A stretch of DNA of 64,000 nt, taken from positions 1-64,000 of the forward strand of contig CAKUIK010000007.1 in the NCBI GenBank assembly GCA_934661005.1, read 5' to 3'. Under the pieces are notes generated by a model. It was not told the origin of the DNA and searched no databases. It saw nothing but the letters and a program-made list of their open reading frames with translations. Position 1 is the first letter of the stretch. The number at the start of each line of letters is the position of its first letter. Both the position numbers and the translations under genes were made by a program. This document shows, piece by piece, positions 56,013 to 64,000 of this stretch. Source of the stretch: an uncultured Slackia sp. Lineage in GTDB: Bacteria; Actinomycetota; Coriobacteriia; Coriobacteriales; Eggerthellaceae.

Positions 56013-57605
56013 ATGGCAAACAACGCCTCGCCCCATAACGCCAACCAGCCTCTTTTCATCGAGGAAGTGCAAGGCCATCAGGCTCGATATACCAAGGTCA
56101 TCGAGCTTACCCATTCGGCCACGAAAGCCGCCGGCGTTATGCTGCTCGCCGCCATCGCTGCGCTTATCATTGCGAACTCGGGCGTCTATGAGCAGTTCGA
56201 GCACCTCATCCATACGCAGGTTGGCTTTGTCGTGGGCGATTCCGTTTCGACTATGTCGATCGCGCATGTGATCAACGACATCCTCATGGCGGTGTTTTTT
56301 CTGCTCGTGGGCCTGGAAATCAAATATGAAATGACCGTGGGCGAGCTTACGAACATCCGTCAGGCGATTCTGCCCATTGTGGCCGCATGCGGCGGCGTGC
56401 TCGTGCCTATCGCCGTGTACTCGGTTTTCAATTTCCAAAGCCCCGAAACGCTTGGTGGTTGGGGCGTTCCCACTGCAACCGACATCGCGTTTGCGCTTGG
56501 CATTATGGCGCTTTTGGGCAATCGCATTCCCATTGGTGTAAAGGTGTTTCTCTCTACGCTCGCCGTGGCCGACGACATCATTGCCATTATCGTGATTGCC
56601 GTGTTTTATGGGCATGCGCCCGACTTCATGTGGCTCGCCGCCGCGGCTGTGATTTTGCTCGCGCTTATCGCGCTCAACAAATCTCATGTGTACTCGCTCG
56701 CGCCGTATCTCGCGCTGGGCGTGGTGCTGTGGTTCTGCGTTTTCTCGAGCGGCGTGCACTCGACTATCGCGGGCGTGCTGCTTGCCTTCACCATCCCATC
56801 TGGCTCGCGCGTCAATCTGAAAGGCTTCGTTGCCTGGTCCGATAAGAAAATCCGTCAAGCGGAAAACGCGTTCGACCCCAATGAGCCGGTGCTCGGCCAG
56901 AAAGACTACATTCGCAACGTGAGCAACCTCTCGTCGGTGTCGCGCCTGGTCATCCCTCCCGCTACGCGCCTCGAGCATAAATTGTATCCATGGGTGTATT
57001 TCGCTATTTTGCCGCTCTTCGCCCTGACGAACGCCGATGTTTCGCTCGCCGGCGCCGACATGGGTGCCGTGTTCGCGAGCCCGGTATTCTTTGGCGTGTT
57101 CTTCGGCCTGCTTGCCGGCAAGCCCGTGGGCATTCTGCTTTTCAGCTTCATCGTTGTGAAGTTGAAAGTTGCCAGTCTGCCTGAAAACGTGAACTGGCGC
57201 CACATGGCTGGCGCGGCGGTGCTGGGCGGCGTGGGCTTTACCATGGCGATTTTCGTGGCGAATCTCGCGTACGATTCCGAGCTTGCGGTTACTACAGCAA
57301 AGGCCGCGGTTCTTTTGGCATCGACGGTTGCGGGCGTTCTTGGTTTCTTGCTGCTGCTCGTCGAGGCGCGTCGCAGCGCAAGCGCGGGTGTAGCGTTCGT
57401 TGCGCTGCCGGCCGATGGCGAAAACGTGACGCACGATGGGGCCGAAGCTCGTCGCGGCGCTCGCGCCATGCGCGATTCGTTCGATGAGGAATCCCTCGCC
57501 GAAATCGACCGATGCAAAAATGACGGTCGTACCCACGAAGTGGTGGCCCATCTGCGTGATGCCCGTGGCGCCCAAACCGGCCGAGAGCACTACGGCCGCA
57601 AGTAG
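56013..57605 (+). CDS. nhaA: Na+/H+ antiporter NhaA
   Basis: A 530-aa membrane antiporter that exchanges sodium for protons. Helix IV-V region contains the ion-binding Asp pair in STLAVADDIIAI (near 190), and GWGVPTATDIAFALG carries the other conserved part of the assembly. About 12 helices end near residue 450. The last 80 residues form a hydrophilic cytoplasmic tail not found in E. coli NhaA. ATG 56013 follows ATTGGAGCAGC; a frame start at 55872 lacks a ribosome binding site. Confidence 0.93.
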   Translation: MANNASPHNANQPLFIEEVQGHQARYTKVIELTHSATKAAGVMLLAAIAALIIANSGVYEQFEHLIHTQVGFVVGDSVSTMSIAHVINDILMAVFFLLVGLEIKYEMTVGELTNIRQAILPIVAACGGVLVPIAVYSVFNFQSPETLGGWGVPTATDIAFALGIMALLGNRIPIGVKVFLSTLAVADDIIAIIVIAVFYGHAPDFMWLAAAAVILLALIALNKSHVYSLAPYLALGVVLWFCVFSSGVHSTIAGVLLAFTIPSGSRVNLKGFVAWSDKKIRQAENAFDPNEPVLGQKDYIRNVSNLSSVSRLVIPPATRLEHKLYPWVYFAILPLFALTNADVSLAGADMGAVFASPVFFGVFFGLLAGKPVGILLFSFIVVKLKVASLPENVNWRHMAGAAVLGGVGFTMAIFVANLAYDSELAVTTAKAAVLLASTVAGVLGFLLLLVEARRSASAGVAFVALPADGENVTHDGAEARRGARAMRDSFDEESLAEIDRCKNDGRTHEVVAHLRDARGAQTGREHYGRK

Positions 57606-57670
57606 CGACTGCGGCAAGCGTGTTCTTTCGCGGTAGCGTTGCGTGGGGTGTACGGCGTGCGGCAGGGTGG

Positions 57671-57679
57671 TGATACAAT
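57671..57679 (+). promoter_or_regulatory. Extended -10 promoter of hisS
   Basis: TG-A-TACAAT forms an extended -10 element 41 bases before the hisS ATG. No strong -35 box is visible. Confidence 0.55.
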
Positions 57680-57719
57680 CCTTTTTTCAGGAAACACCTG
57701 CACGACGAAGGACATTTCA

Positions 57720-59107
57720 TGGCTTACAACGCACCCGAGGGAACCGCTGACATGCTTCCCGCCGCCGCGCGCCTGTGGCGCTCGACGGTCGATTCTGCGG
57801 CAAAACTGTTTGGCACGTATGGTTACGAGCCCATTTACACGCCGCTTTTCGAAATCACCGATGTGTTTACGCACGGCATTGGCGAAGCGACCGATGTGGT
57901 TGGCAAGGAAATGTTCGTCGTGCGCAGCGGCGAGAACTACAAGCGCGCGCTTGCCGAAGGCGACGATTCCAAACTGAAATCGAAGCAGAAGCTCTCGCTT
58001 CGTCCCGAAGGTACGGCGGGCGTGGTGCGCGCCGTGGTCCAGCATAACCTCGTCGAGCAGGGCGCTGCCCCCGCGAAGCTGTTCTATGCCGGCCCCATGT
58101 TTCGCGCCGAGCGTCCCCAGAAGGGCCGCTTGCGTCAGTTCCACCAGATTGGCGCCGAGTGCCTCGGCTCTACCGAGCCCACGGCCGATGCCGAAATGAT
58201 CATCATGCTCATGCGTTTCTTCGAGAAGATGGGCGTGCCTATGGAGAAAACGCGCCTGCTCATCAACTCCATGGGCGACGACAACTGCCGCCCCGCCTAT
58301 CGTGAGTCGGTGCGTCAGTTCATCTTGGATCACGAAAGCGAGATGTGCGAAGAGTGCCGTCGCCGCGCCGACACGAATCCGCTGCGCGCGTTCGACTGCA
58401 AGAACGAAGCGTGCGCGCACGTGATGGAGAGCGCTCCGAAAATCACCGACCATCTTTGCGACGATTGCCGCGAGCATTATGAGCAGGTCAAGGCCCTGCT
58501 CGATGCTGCTGGCGTGAAATACATCGAAGACCCCACGCTTGTACGCGGTCTCGACTACTACACGCGCACCGTGTTCGAGGTGCAGGTTGTTGAAGGCATG
58601 GGCTCGCAGAGCGCCATCGGCGGCGGCGGGCGCTACGACAAGCTCGCCGAAATCGAGGGCGGCCGTCCCACGCCGGGCCTCGGCTTCGCTCTTGGCTTTG
58701 AGCGCATGGTGCTTGCCCTTGAAGCAGCCGGCACACTCGCCGATTCTCCGAAGCGCGTCGATGGCTATATCGCTTGCGTTGATCCGTCGGTTCGCGCCAC
58801 GGCGTTCGATTTGGTGTGTGCCGCTCGCGATGCCGGCCTCTCGGTCGAGATGGATCATCAGGGCAAGAGCTTGAAGAGCCAGTTCAAGATGGCCGACAAG
58901 CTTGGCGTTCGCATGGTTATTGTGCTCGGCCCCGATGAGCTTGCTGCGGGCAAAGCGCGCGTTCGCAATATGACGACCCATGCGGAGCGCCTGGTCGATA
59001 TCGCTTCGGCGAAGCGTTTGCTTGCGCAATTTGGCGGAAACTTGGTCGGTGGCGCGGCGGCCCCCGTCTCTATCGACGCCCTTTTCGATGCCGAAGGCGC
59101 GGAATAA
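57720..59107 (+). CDS. hisS: Histidyl-tRNA synthetase
   Basis: A class II aminoacyl-tRNA synthetase of 462 aa (starts GTADM-type: MAYNAPEGTADMLP). Motif 2 is FRAERPQKGRLRQFHQ (near 125). The histidine-A region is GLDYYTRTVFEV and the histidine-specific loop includes AIGGGGRYD. The C-terminal anticodon-binding domain occupies about 345-445. A short cysteine-containing insert CEECRRR...CKNEAC...CDDC near 205-245 may bind zinc. ATG 57720 follows GAAGGAC. Confidence 0.96.
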
Positions 59108-59134
59108 GGCAAGTCAAACACGCCCACTAAAAAC

Positions 59135-59165
59135 AAAGCCCGCTCAATCGAGCGGGCTTTTTTAG
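59135..59165 (+). terminator. Terminator of hisS
   Basis: AAAGCCCGCTC-AATC-GAGCGGGCTTT followed by TTTTAG. Confidence 0.92.
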
Positions 59166-59227
59166 TAAATCTACCTTTGCTTCCCCTTTGGGTCGCGAAA
59201 CGCCTTGCCAAAGGGGGAAGGTTTCGT

Positions 59228-59344
59228 GGCTTGGCCGAGGGGCGTGCGATTCCGATAGATTCCGTACAAGCAGAAGGCGCCGGTGGCGCCTTCGTCGCGA
59301 ACTGGACTCGATCGAAGCGAAAGTGCATGTTCTCCGGCCAAGCC
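59228..59344. repeat. Intergenic dumbbell inverted repeat near menG
   Basis: GGCTTGGCC (59228-59236) and GGCCAAGCC (59336-59344) enclose a perfect 9-bp hairpin GAAGGCGCC-GGT-GGCGCCTTC (59273-59293). A further hairpin CTTCCCCTTTGG/CCAAAGGGGGAAG lies at 59180-59220. It reaches within 10 bases of the end of menG. Confidence 0.55.
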
Positions 59345-59351
59345 CAGTTGA

Positions 59352-60119
59352 TTATTTCTTCCCTGTATGTACGGCTACGATGCCGCCGGCGTAATTCTTC
59401 CAGCTCACGTCCTTGAATCCTGCATCGCGCAACATTTGGGCATAGTGCTCCTGGTCGGGGAACGCGCGAATCGAGTCGGCCAAGTACACAAAGCTCGGGC
59501 GATCATGCGTGAACACCTGCCCCCAGAAAGGAATCATGACCTTCAGATAGATGTGGTAAAGGAAGCGCCATACTGCGTTCGGCGGGGTGGAGAATTCCAG
59601 GCACGCGAACGTTCCGCCGGGCTTGAGCACGCGATGCACCTCGCGCAGCGCTTTCATGCGGTCGGGGATGTTGCGAATGCCATAAGCCATGGTCACTGCA
59701 TCATACGAGTTGTCGGCGTAGGGAATCTCTTGCGCGTCGACAACTTCGAAATCGATCGGAACGCCGCATGCGGCCCCCGCCGCCTGGCGCTCGCGAGCAA
59801 CGTCGAGCATTTCGGGCACGAAGTCGGTCAGCTGAATGTGCGCGGGAGGGCGACGGCTTGCCGCCATATAGCTCACATCGCCCGTGCCGCCCGCCAAGTC
59901 GAGCAGATCGCTTTCGGGCGTGAGGTTTGCCGCGTCGACGGTTTTGCGCAGCCAGCTCTTGAAAAGTCCGAAGCTCGATACTGCGTTGAATCGCGCGTAT
60001 TGCTTCGCGATATTGCTGAAGATATGCTGCACGCGCTCTTCCGAGATTTCGGCGGGCGCCTCGGCTCCGGTGGCGGTGTCGACCACGCGTTCTTCGGCAT
60101 GCTGGGCTTCGCTGCTCAT
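59352..60119 (-). CDS. menG: Demethylmenaquinone methyltransferase (MenG/UbiE)
   Basis: A 255-aa SAM-dependent methyltransferase for the last step of menaquinone synthesis, consistent with quinol-linked anaerobic respiration in the window. It has motif I LLDLAGGTGDVSY (near 72), the family signature YGIRNIPDRMKALREVHRVLKPGG (split: YGIRNIPDR and HRVLKPGG) and a C-terminal FPDQEHYAQMLRDAGF. About 25 extra residues precede the conserved VQHIFSNIAKQYARFN start. ATG follows AAAGAGGACCT on the minus strand. Confidence 0.93.
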   Translation of the reverse strand: MSSEAQHAEERVVDTATGAEAPAEISEERVQHIFSNIAKQYARFNAVSSFGLFKSWLRKTVDAANLTPESDLLDLAGGTGDVSYMAASRRPPAHIQLTDFVPEMLDVARERQAAGAACGVPIDFEVVDAQEIPYADNSYDAVTMAYGIRNIPDRMKALREVHRVLKPGGTFACLEFSTPPNAVWRFLYHIYLKVMIPFWGQVFTHDRPSFVYLADSIRAFPDQEHYAQMLRDAGFKDVSWKNYAGGIVAVHTGKK

Positions 60120-60250
60120 AGGTCCTCTTTCTCATGGGCGTCGCGAAAAAGCGGCGCGCTTGTTTCCATTCAGTAAAAAACGGCGATGACTTTTGCCATG
60201 TACCGTGATTTTGCTCGGCTGCAAAGTATAGCCGAATCCATGATGCTATT

Positions 60251-61642
60251 ATGTTCACCATGCTACTCTGTGCCGAACATATCATCCCGATTGCAGGCGA
60301 GCCCATCGATGATGGCGCAGTGCTCGTCCGCGACGGAAGAATCGTGGAGGTCGGTGGCGCGCAGCGCATGAAGGCGCACTATCCACAGGAGGAAGTGCGT
60401 GACTTCGGTCGAAGCGCGATCATGCCGGGTTTCGTCGATTGCCATACCCATCTCGAGTACACCGCACTGCGCGGTATTGTGCACGATGTGCCCTATGCCG
60501 AATGGCTTGTGACCGAGCACGCCAAGGCCGACATGATGTCGCGTGACGACCGCTACGATTCTGCGGTTATTGGCGGCATGGAAATGATCGCCGGTGGCGT
60601 AACCACAGTTGCCGACTTCACGAGCACGGGCGCGTCGTTTGAGGCAGCCCAAGATGTCGGCTTGCGCGGCAAGTTCTACCGCAGCGTTGGCGCGACCTCG
60701 AAATCGCAGGTCGATACCGCTATCGAAGAGGCTGTTGCCGATATCGAGCGCTGGCGTGCGGTTGCCGACCCTGAGCGCATGGAAATCGGCATTGCGCCGA
60801 AGGCCCTGCATGCGTGCCACCCCACTATTTTCAGCAAGGTGAACGAGGCCGCCGAAAAGCTTGACCTTCCCGTTGCGATGCATGTGGCTGGCAGCTACGA
60901 GGAATATAGCTACATCATGCGTGGCTCTACGCCCCTGTCGGTGCGTGGCATCGAAACGGGCGGCGACGCGCTCACCGACCGCCCCATGTGGCTTCCGACT
61001 GGCGTAACCCCCGTCAACTATGCGCTCAACTGGAACGCTTTCAATAGCCACGATGTGCTTGCGGCGCATTGCGTGCATGTTGACGACAACGACATCGCCA
61101 AGCTCAAAGAGCACGACGTGGCCATTTCGGTGAATACGCGCTGCAACGCGCAGCTCGGCATGGGCCTGGCGCCGTTGCCCACGTTCCTCAAATCGGGCAT
61201 TCGCGTTGGCTTGGGTACCGATTCGCCTGCCGCAACCGACTCTTCCGATATGTTTATCGAGATGCGACTGGGCATGCTCATTCACCGTTCGGTCGATCGC
61301 GATGTGTTCCTTACCGCGAAAACCATGCTCGAGCTCGCCACTATCGGCGGCGCACGCGCATTGCGCATGGAAGATGAAATCGGAACCCTCGAGCCGGGCA
61401 AGCGCGCCGACATCACGGTGGTCGATTTGTCTGGTTCTCGTCAAACCCCGCTCGTTGACCCCGTTACGGCGGTTGTCGAGGGCGGCGCTGCGGCCGATGT
61501 CATGTTTACCATGGTCGGCGGCAAGCCGGTCTATGAGCGCGGAAGCAAGTGGGACGTGCGCGGCAATAAGTGGGAAATGCTCATCAATCCTACCGAGGCC
61601 CGCGAGCGCGGCATGCAGATTCGCGGAAAGCTGAGGGATTAA
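60251..61642 (+). CDS. MtaD/SAH-deaminase-type amidohydrolase
   Basis: A 463-aa amidohydrolase of the adenosine-type deaminase group. The first metal motif is GFVDCHTHLEYTALRG (near 62), then the middle histidines MHVAGSYEEY and AAHCVHVDDNDI, and the final Asp in GLGTDSPAATDSSDMF. The family includes methylthioadenosine/S-adenosylhomocysteine deaminase and aminodeoxyfutalosine deaminase. Because menG is next to it, a futalosine-pathway role is possible but not shown; no mqnA-D gene is in the window. The ATG at 60251 has no clear ribosome binding site; ATG 60260 is an alternative. Confidence 0.85.
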   Translation: MFTMLLCAEHIIPIAGEPIDDGAVLVRDGRIVEVGGAQRMKAHYPQEEVRDFGRSAIMPGFVDCHTHLEYTALRGIVHDVPYAEWLVTEHAKADMMSRDDRYDSAVIGGMEMIAGGVTTVADFTSTGASFEAAQDVGLRGKFYRSVGATSKSQVDTAIEEAVADIERWRAVADPERMEIGIAPKALHACHPTIFSKVNEAAEKLDLPVAMHVAGSYEEYSYIMRGSTPLSVRGIETGGDALTDRPMWLPTGVTPVNYALNWNAFNSHDVLAAHCVHVDDNDIAKLKEHDVAISVNTRCNAQLGMGLAPLPTFLKSGIRVGLGTDSPAATDSSDMFIEMRLGMLIHRSVDRDVFLTAKTMLELATIGGARALRMEDEIGTLEPGKRADITVVDLSGSRQTPLVDPVTAVVEGGAAADVMFTMVGGKPVYERGSKWDVRGNKWEMLINPTEARERGMQIRGKLRD

Positions 61643-61645
61643 CGA

Positions 61646-61837
61646 ATGGGTCAGAAGCTTACGGCCAAGCAAAAGGCCGCAAAAGTCGAAGCCGCTCGTC
61701 AGCGCGAGCTGCAGGAGCAAAAGCGTCGCGAGGCGGCGCAGCGCACCAAGAAGATTTTCACGGTTGTCGTGTGCATCATTTTGGTGCTGGCATTGGGAAT
61801 TCCCACCGTCGCCATTATGGCAATGGGGGGCATGTAA
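61646..61837 (+). CDS. Small basic single-pass membrane protein
   Basis: A 63-aa protein of unknown function. Residues 1-35 are Lys/Arg/Gln-rich and form a likely coiled coil (KQKAAKVEAARQRELQEQKR), followed by one membrane helix (about 37-58, FTVVVCIILVLALGIPTVAIM). ATG follows four bases after the deaminase stop, so it is cotranscribed and possibly translationally coupled. Terminator follows. Confidence 0.75.
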   Translation: MGQKLTAKQKAAKVEAARQRELQEQKRREAAQRTKKIFTVVVCIILVLALGIPTVAIMAMGGM

Positions 61838-61848
61838 TATCGAACAGA

Positions 61849-61878
61849 AAGGTCGGCGCATGCCGGCCTTTTTGTTTT
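61849..61878 (+). terminator. Terminator of the deaminase operon
   Basis: AAGGTCGGC-GCAT-GCCGGCCTT followed by TTTGTTTT. Confidence 0.85.
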
Positions 61879-62102
61879 CGGCCGCCTGATCCATTTCTCC
61901 TCAATGCGCCAGAAACGCGAAGGACGCATCTGCGCAGCAAACGATCAAGCCGTCCTCGCCGCATCGCTCCAAGGCAAGCGTTGCGTGAGTTTCAAAGAGC
62001 GAAACTTCCGCGTAACCCAAGCGAAACACAGCGCCCATAAGGTGGAAGGGTCACATAAAGCAAAGGTGGTCGCGCAAGCGGCCGCGAAGCGAGGAGGCCC
62101 GT

Positions 62103-64000
62103 ATGTCCCAGCTTACTGAGCGTTTCGGCACCCTGGTTTTTTCCGACCACGTGCGAAAGCAGTATCTCCCTTCAGACATATATAAGAAGCTCAACAAGAC
62201 CATCGAAGACGGGGAATCCCTTGACCTCGATGTGGCGAATGCCGTCGCACATGCGATGAAATCGTGGGCGATCGAGCACGGCGCCACGCACTACGCGCAT
62301 TGGTTCCAGCCGCTTTCCGGCATTACGTCCGAAAAGCACGACAGCTTCCTCGAGCCGAACCATGACGGAACTGCAATCGAGAAGTTCTCGGGCAAAGAGC
62401 TCATCCAGGGCGAGCCCGACGCGTCGAGCTTCCCCAATGGCGGTCTGCGTGCAACGTTTGAGGCTCGCGGCTATTCGGCATGGGATCCCACGAGCCCCGC
62501 ATTCATCAAGGACGAAGTCCTCTGCATCCCCACGGCATTCTGCTCCTACACCGGCGAAGCGCTCGATAAGAAAACGCCGCTTCTGCGTTCCATCACCGCT
62601 CTCGACCGCGAAGCCAAGCGCGTGCTGGCGCTGTTCGGCAAAACCCCGAAAAAGGTCGTGCCTTCCGTGGGCAATGAGCAGGAATACTTCCTTATTAAGA
62701 AAGAAGACTACGCCCGTCGCAAAGACCTGGTAATTACTGGTCGCACGCTGTTCGGCAATACGCCGTGCAAGGGCCAGGAGCTTGAAGAGCATTATTTCGG
62801 CGCCATTCGCCCCACGGTCTCGGCCTTCATGAAAGACCTCGACGATGAGCTGTGGGCGCTTGGAATTCCCGCAAAAACCAAGCATAACGAGGTCGCGCCG
62901 TGCCAGCACGAGCTTGCGCCTGTGTATGCCGAGGTGAACGAGGCAATCGACAATAACCTCGTTATGATGGAGAAGATGAAGCTCCTTGCTTCGCGCCACG
63001 GTTTGGTATGCCTTCTTCACGAGAAGCCCTTCGACGGCATCAACGGTTCCGGCAAGCACAACAACTGGTCCATCGGCACCGAGTCCGAGAACCTGCTCGA
63101 TCCCGGCGAAACTCCCGCAGACAACCTGCAGTTCGTCGTCTTCCTCACGGCGGTCATCGAAGCGGTCGACGATTATCAGGACCTGCTGCGTATGAGTGTC
63201 GCGAGCTGTGGAAACGACCATCGTTTGGGCGCAAATGAAGCGCCTCCGGCGATTATCTCCATCTTCCTGGGCGATGCGCTGACCGAGGTCGTGCAAAAAA
63301 TCGCCGATGGCAAGGCGTCGGTGCACGCGAAGCACGGCATGCTCGACTTGGGCGCCGATGTGTTGCCGAAGATTAAGCAGGACAACACCGATCGCAACCG
63401 CACAAGCCCCTTTGCCTTCACAGGCAACAAGTTCGAATTCCGCGCGCTCGGCTCTGAAGCCAATCCGTCCGACTGCAACATGGTGCTCGATTGCGCCGTG
63501 GCCAAGTCGCTCCAGAAATTCGCCGATGCCCTCGAGGGCGTTTCTGCTGAAGAATTCGGTGAGGCTGCGCTTGCATACTGCAAGAAGGTGCTCAACGAGC
63601 ACAAGCGCATTCTGTTCTCGGGCAATGGTTACGCTGACGAATGGCATGTTGAAGCCGAGAAACGCGGCCTGTGCAACTACAAGACTACGGCCGACGCTAT
63701 GCCGTGCTTCGTTTCCGACAAGAGCATCGAGTTGTTCACGAGCCTCGGCGTGCTCACCGAAGTTGAAGTGCGCAGCCGCTACGACGTGAAGCTCGAGAAA
63801 TACACCAAGTTGCTCAACATCGAGGCAACCACGATGATTCGTGAAGCGCGCCGCACCTATCGTCCCGTCATTAGCGCGTATGCGACGAAAGTGGCGAAGG
63901 GCCTCGAAACGGTGAAGGGCATTGGCATCGAGAGCGCCATGCAGTGCGAGCTCAACACGCTGAACAAGCTCTGCAACGGCATTACCACTATCAACGACTC
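62103..64000 (+). CDS. glnN: Glutamine synthetase type III (partial, runs off the end)
   Basis: The first 632 codons of a type III glutamine synthetase, normally about 700 aa. It starts MSQLTERFGTLVFSDHVRKQ behind GCGAGGAGG. Diagnostic type III features are GNEQEYFLI (catalytic Glu), EVAPCQHELAPVY, HEKPFDGINGSGKHNNWS (ATP and metal site), NDHRLGANEAPPAIIS and TSPFAFTGNKFEFRALGSEANPS (split as NDHRLGANEAPPAI and FAFTGNKFEFRALGS). It makes glutamine from glutamate, ammonia and ATP in the cytosol. The 265 bp before it hold no convincing gene. Confidence 0.95.
   Translation, partial: MSQLTERFGTLVFSDHVRKQYLPSDIYKKLNKTIEDGESLDLDVANAVAHAMKSWAIEHGATHYAHWFQPLSGITSEKHDSFLEPNHDGTAIEKFSGKELIQGEPDASSFPNGGLRATFEARGYSAWDPTSPAFIKDEVLCIPTAFCSYTGEALDKKTPLLRSITALDREAKRVLALFGKTPKKVVPSVGNEQEYFLIKKEDYARRKDLVITGRTLFGNTPCKGQELEEHYFGAIRPTVSAFMKDLDDELWALGIPAKTKHNEVAPCQHELAPVYAEVNEAIDNNLVMMEKMKLLASRHGLVCLLHEKPFDGINGSGKHNNWSIGTESENLLDPGETPADNLQFVVFLTAVIEAVDDYQDLLRMSVASCGNDHRLGANEAPPAIISIFLGDALTEVVQKIADGKASVHAKHGMLDLGADVLPKIKQDNTDRNRTSPFAFTGNKFEFRALGSEANPSDCNMVLDCAVAKSLQKFADALEGVSAEEFGEAALAYCKKVLNEHKRILFSGNGYADEWHVEAEKRGLCNYKTTADAMPCFVSDKSIELFTSLGVLTEVEVRSRYDVKLEKYTKLLNIEATTMIREARRTYRPVISAYATKVAKGLETVKGIGIESAMQCELNTLNKLCNGITTIND

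Noticed and set aside
55848..57617. Upstream half of an 1136-codon minus frame that ends in the YtcJ-like amidohydrolase
   Set aside because: It is antisense to nhaA; the amidohydrolase has a good start and ribosome binding site at 55847.
61904..62119. A 71-codon frame upstream of glutamine synthetase
   Set aside because: No ribosome binding site, overlaps the glutamine synthetase start, basic low-complexity translation.
1..64000. CRISPR arrays, rRNA genes and intact insertion sequences
   Set aside because: No regularly spaced short repeats, no rRNA-like sequence and no transposase-like protein were seen in the window.

Overview
The window is about 64 kb of moderately GC-rich bacterial chromosome. 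It looks like a member of the Coriobacteriia, most likely the Eggerthellales/Eggerthellaceae (Slackia, Denitrobacterium and relatives). The evidence is a LuxR-type regulator fused to about 12 membrane segments next to a Tat-exported molybdopterin oxidoreductase, type III glutamine synthetase, a LysRS carrying a C-terminal tRNA-binding domain, and general gene content and codon use. Genus and species cannot be fixed from this sequence alone. There is no rRNA operon, CRISPR array or intact transposase. The one tRNA gene is tRNA-Pro(CGG).

Layout. 0.3-15 kb is housekeeping: a secreted NlpC/P60 hydrolase, tRNA-Pro, tatA, greA, lysS, clpC behind a CIRCE operator, ispD, ispF, serine acetyltransferase, cysS, rlmB, yacP, rlmH and a YfcE-like phosphoesterase. 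15.0-15.4 kb holds a probable unannotated type I toxin-antitoxin pair. 15.4-19 kb is a metal-handling group: rhodanese-like protein with a His/Cys tail, P-type ATPase, DUF6110-like protein and a membrane-anchored HMA protein. 19-21.7 kb has an SGNH hydrolase and an M18 aminopeptidase. 21.75-23.66 kb looks like an acquired module (zinc-ribbon protein plus radical SAM/SPASM enzyme) flanked by a 24-bp direct repeat and running in frame into a WYL regulator. 24.8-36 kb returns to housekeeping: IMPDH-like protein, a second secreted coiled-coil hydrolase, leuS, a DUF218 protein, a class I amidotransferase, cysteine desulfurase and mnmA.

36-49 kb is an anaerobic-respiration island: polyferredoxin, membrane LuxR regulator, DmsA-like catalytic subunit, two DmsB-like ferredoxins, TorD/DmsD chaperone, DmsC-like anchor, a pentaheme NrfA-like nitrite reductase, and a haem-type sensor kinase with its response regulator. 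The remnant of a CoA-transferase gene follows. 49-53 kb has an alpha/beta hydrolase and a polar amino-acid ABC transporter behind an operator-like repeat cluster. 53-64 kb has hpf, a YtcJ-like amidohydrolase, nhaA, hisS, menG, an MtaD-like deaminase, a small membrane protein and the start of glnA type III, which runs off the end.

The most unusual feature is a family of intergenic elements of about 140-155 bp (12068, 34533, 42634 and 51984). They share a conserved core but have unrelated, self-complementary arms. Other long dumbbell-shaped inverted repeats without an obvious shared core occur at 2770, 5213, 53189 and 59228.
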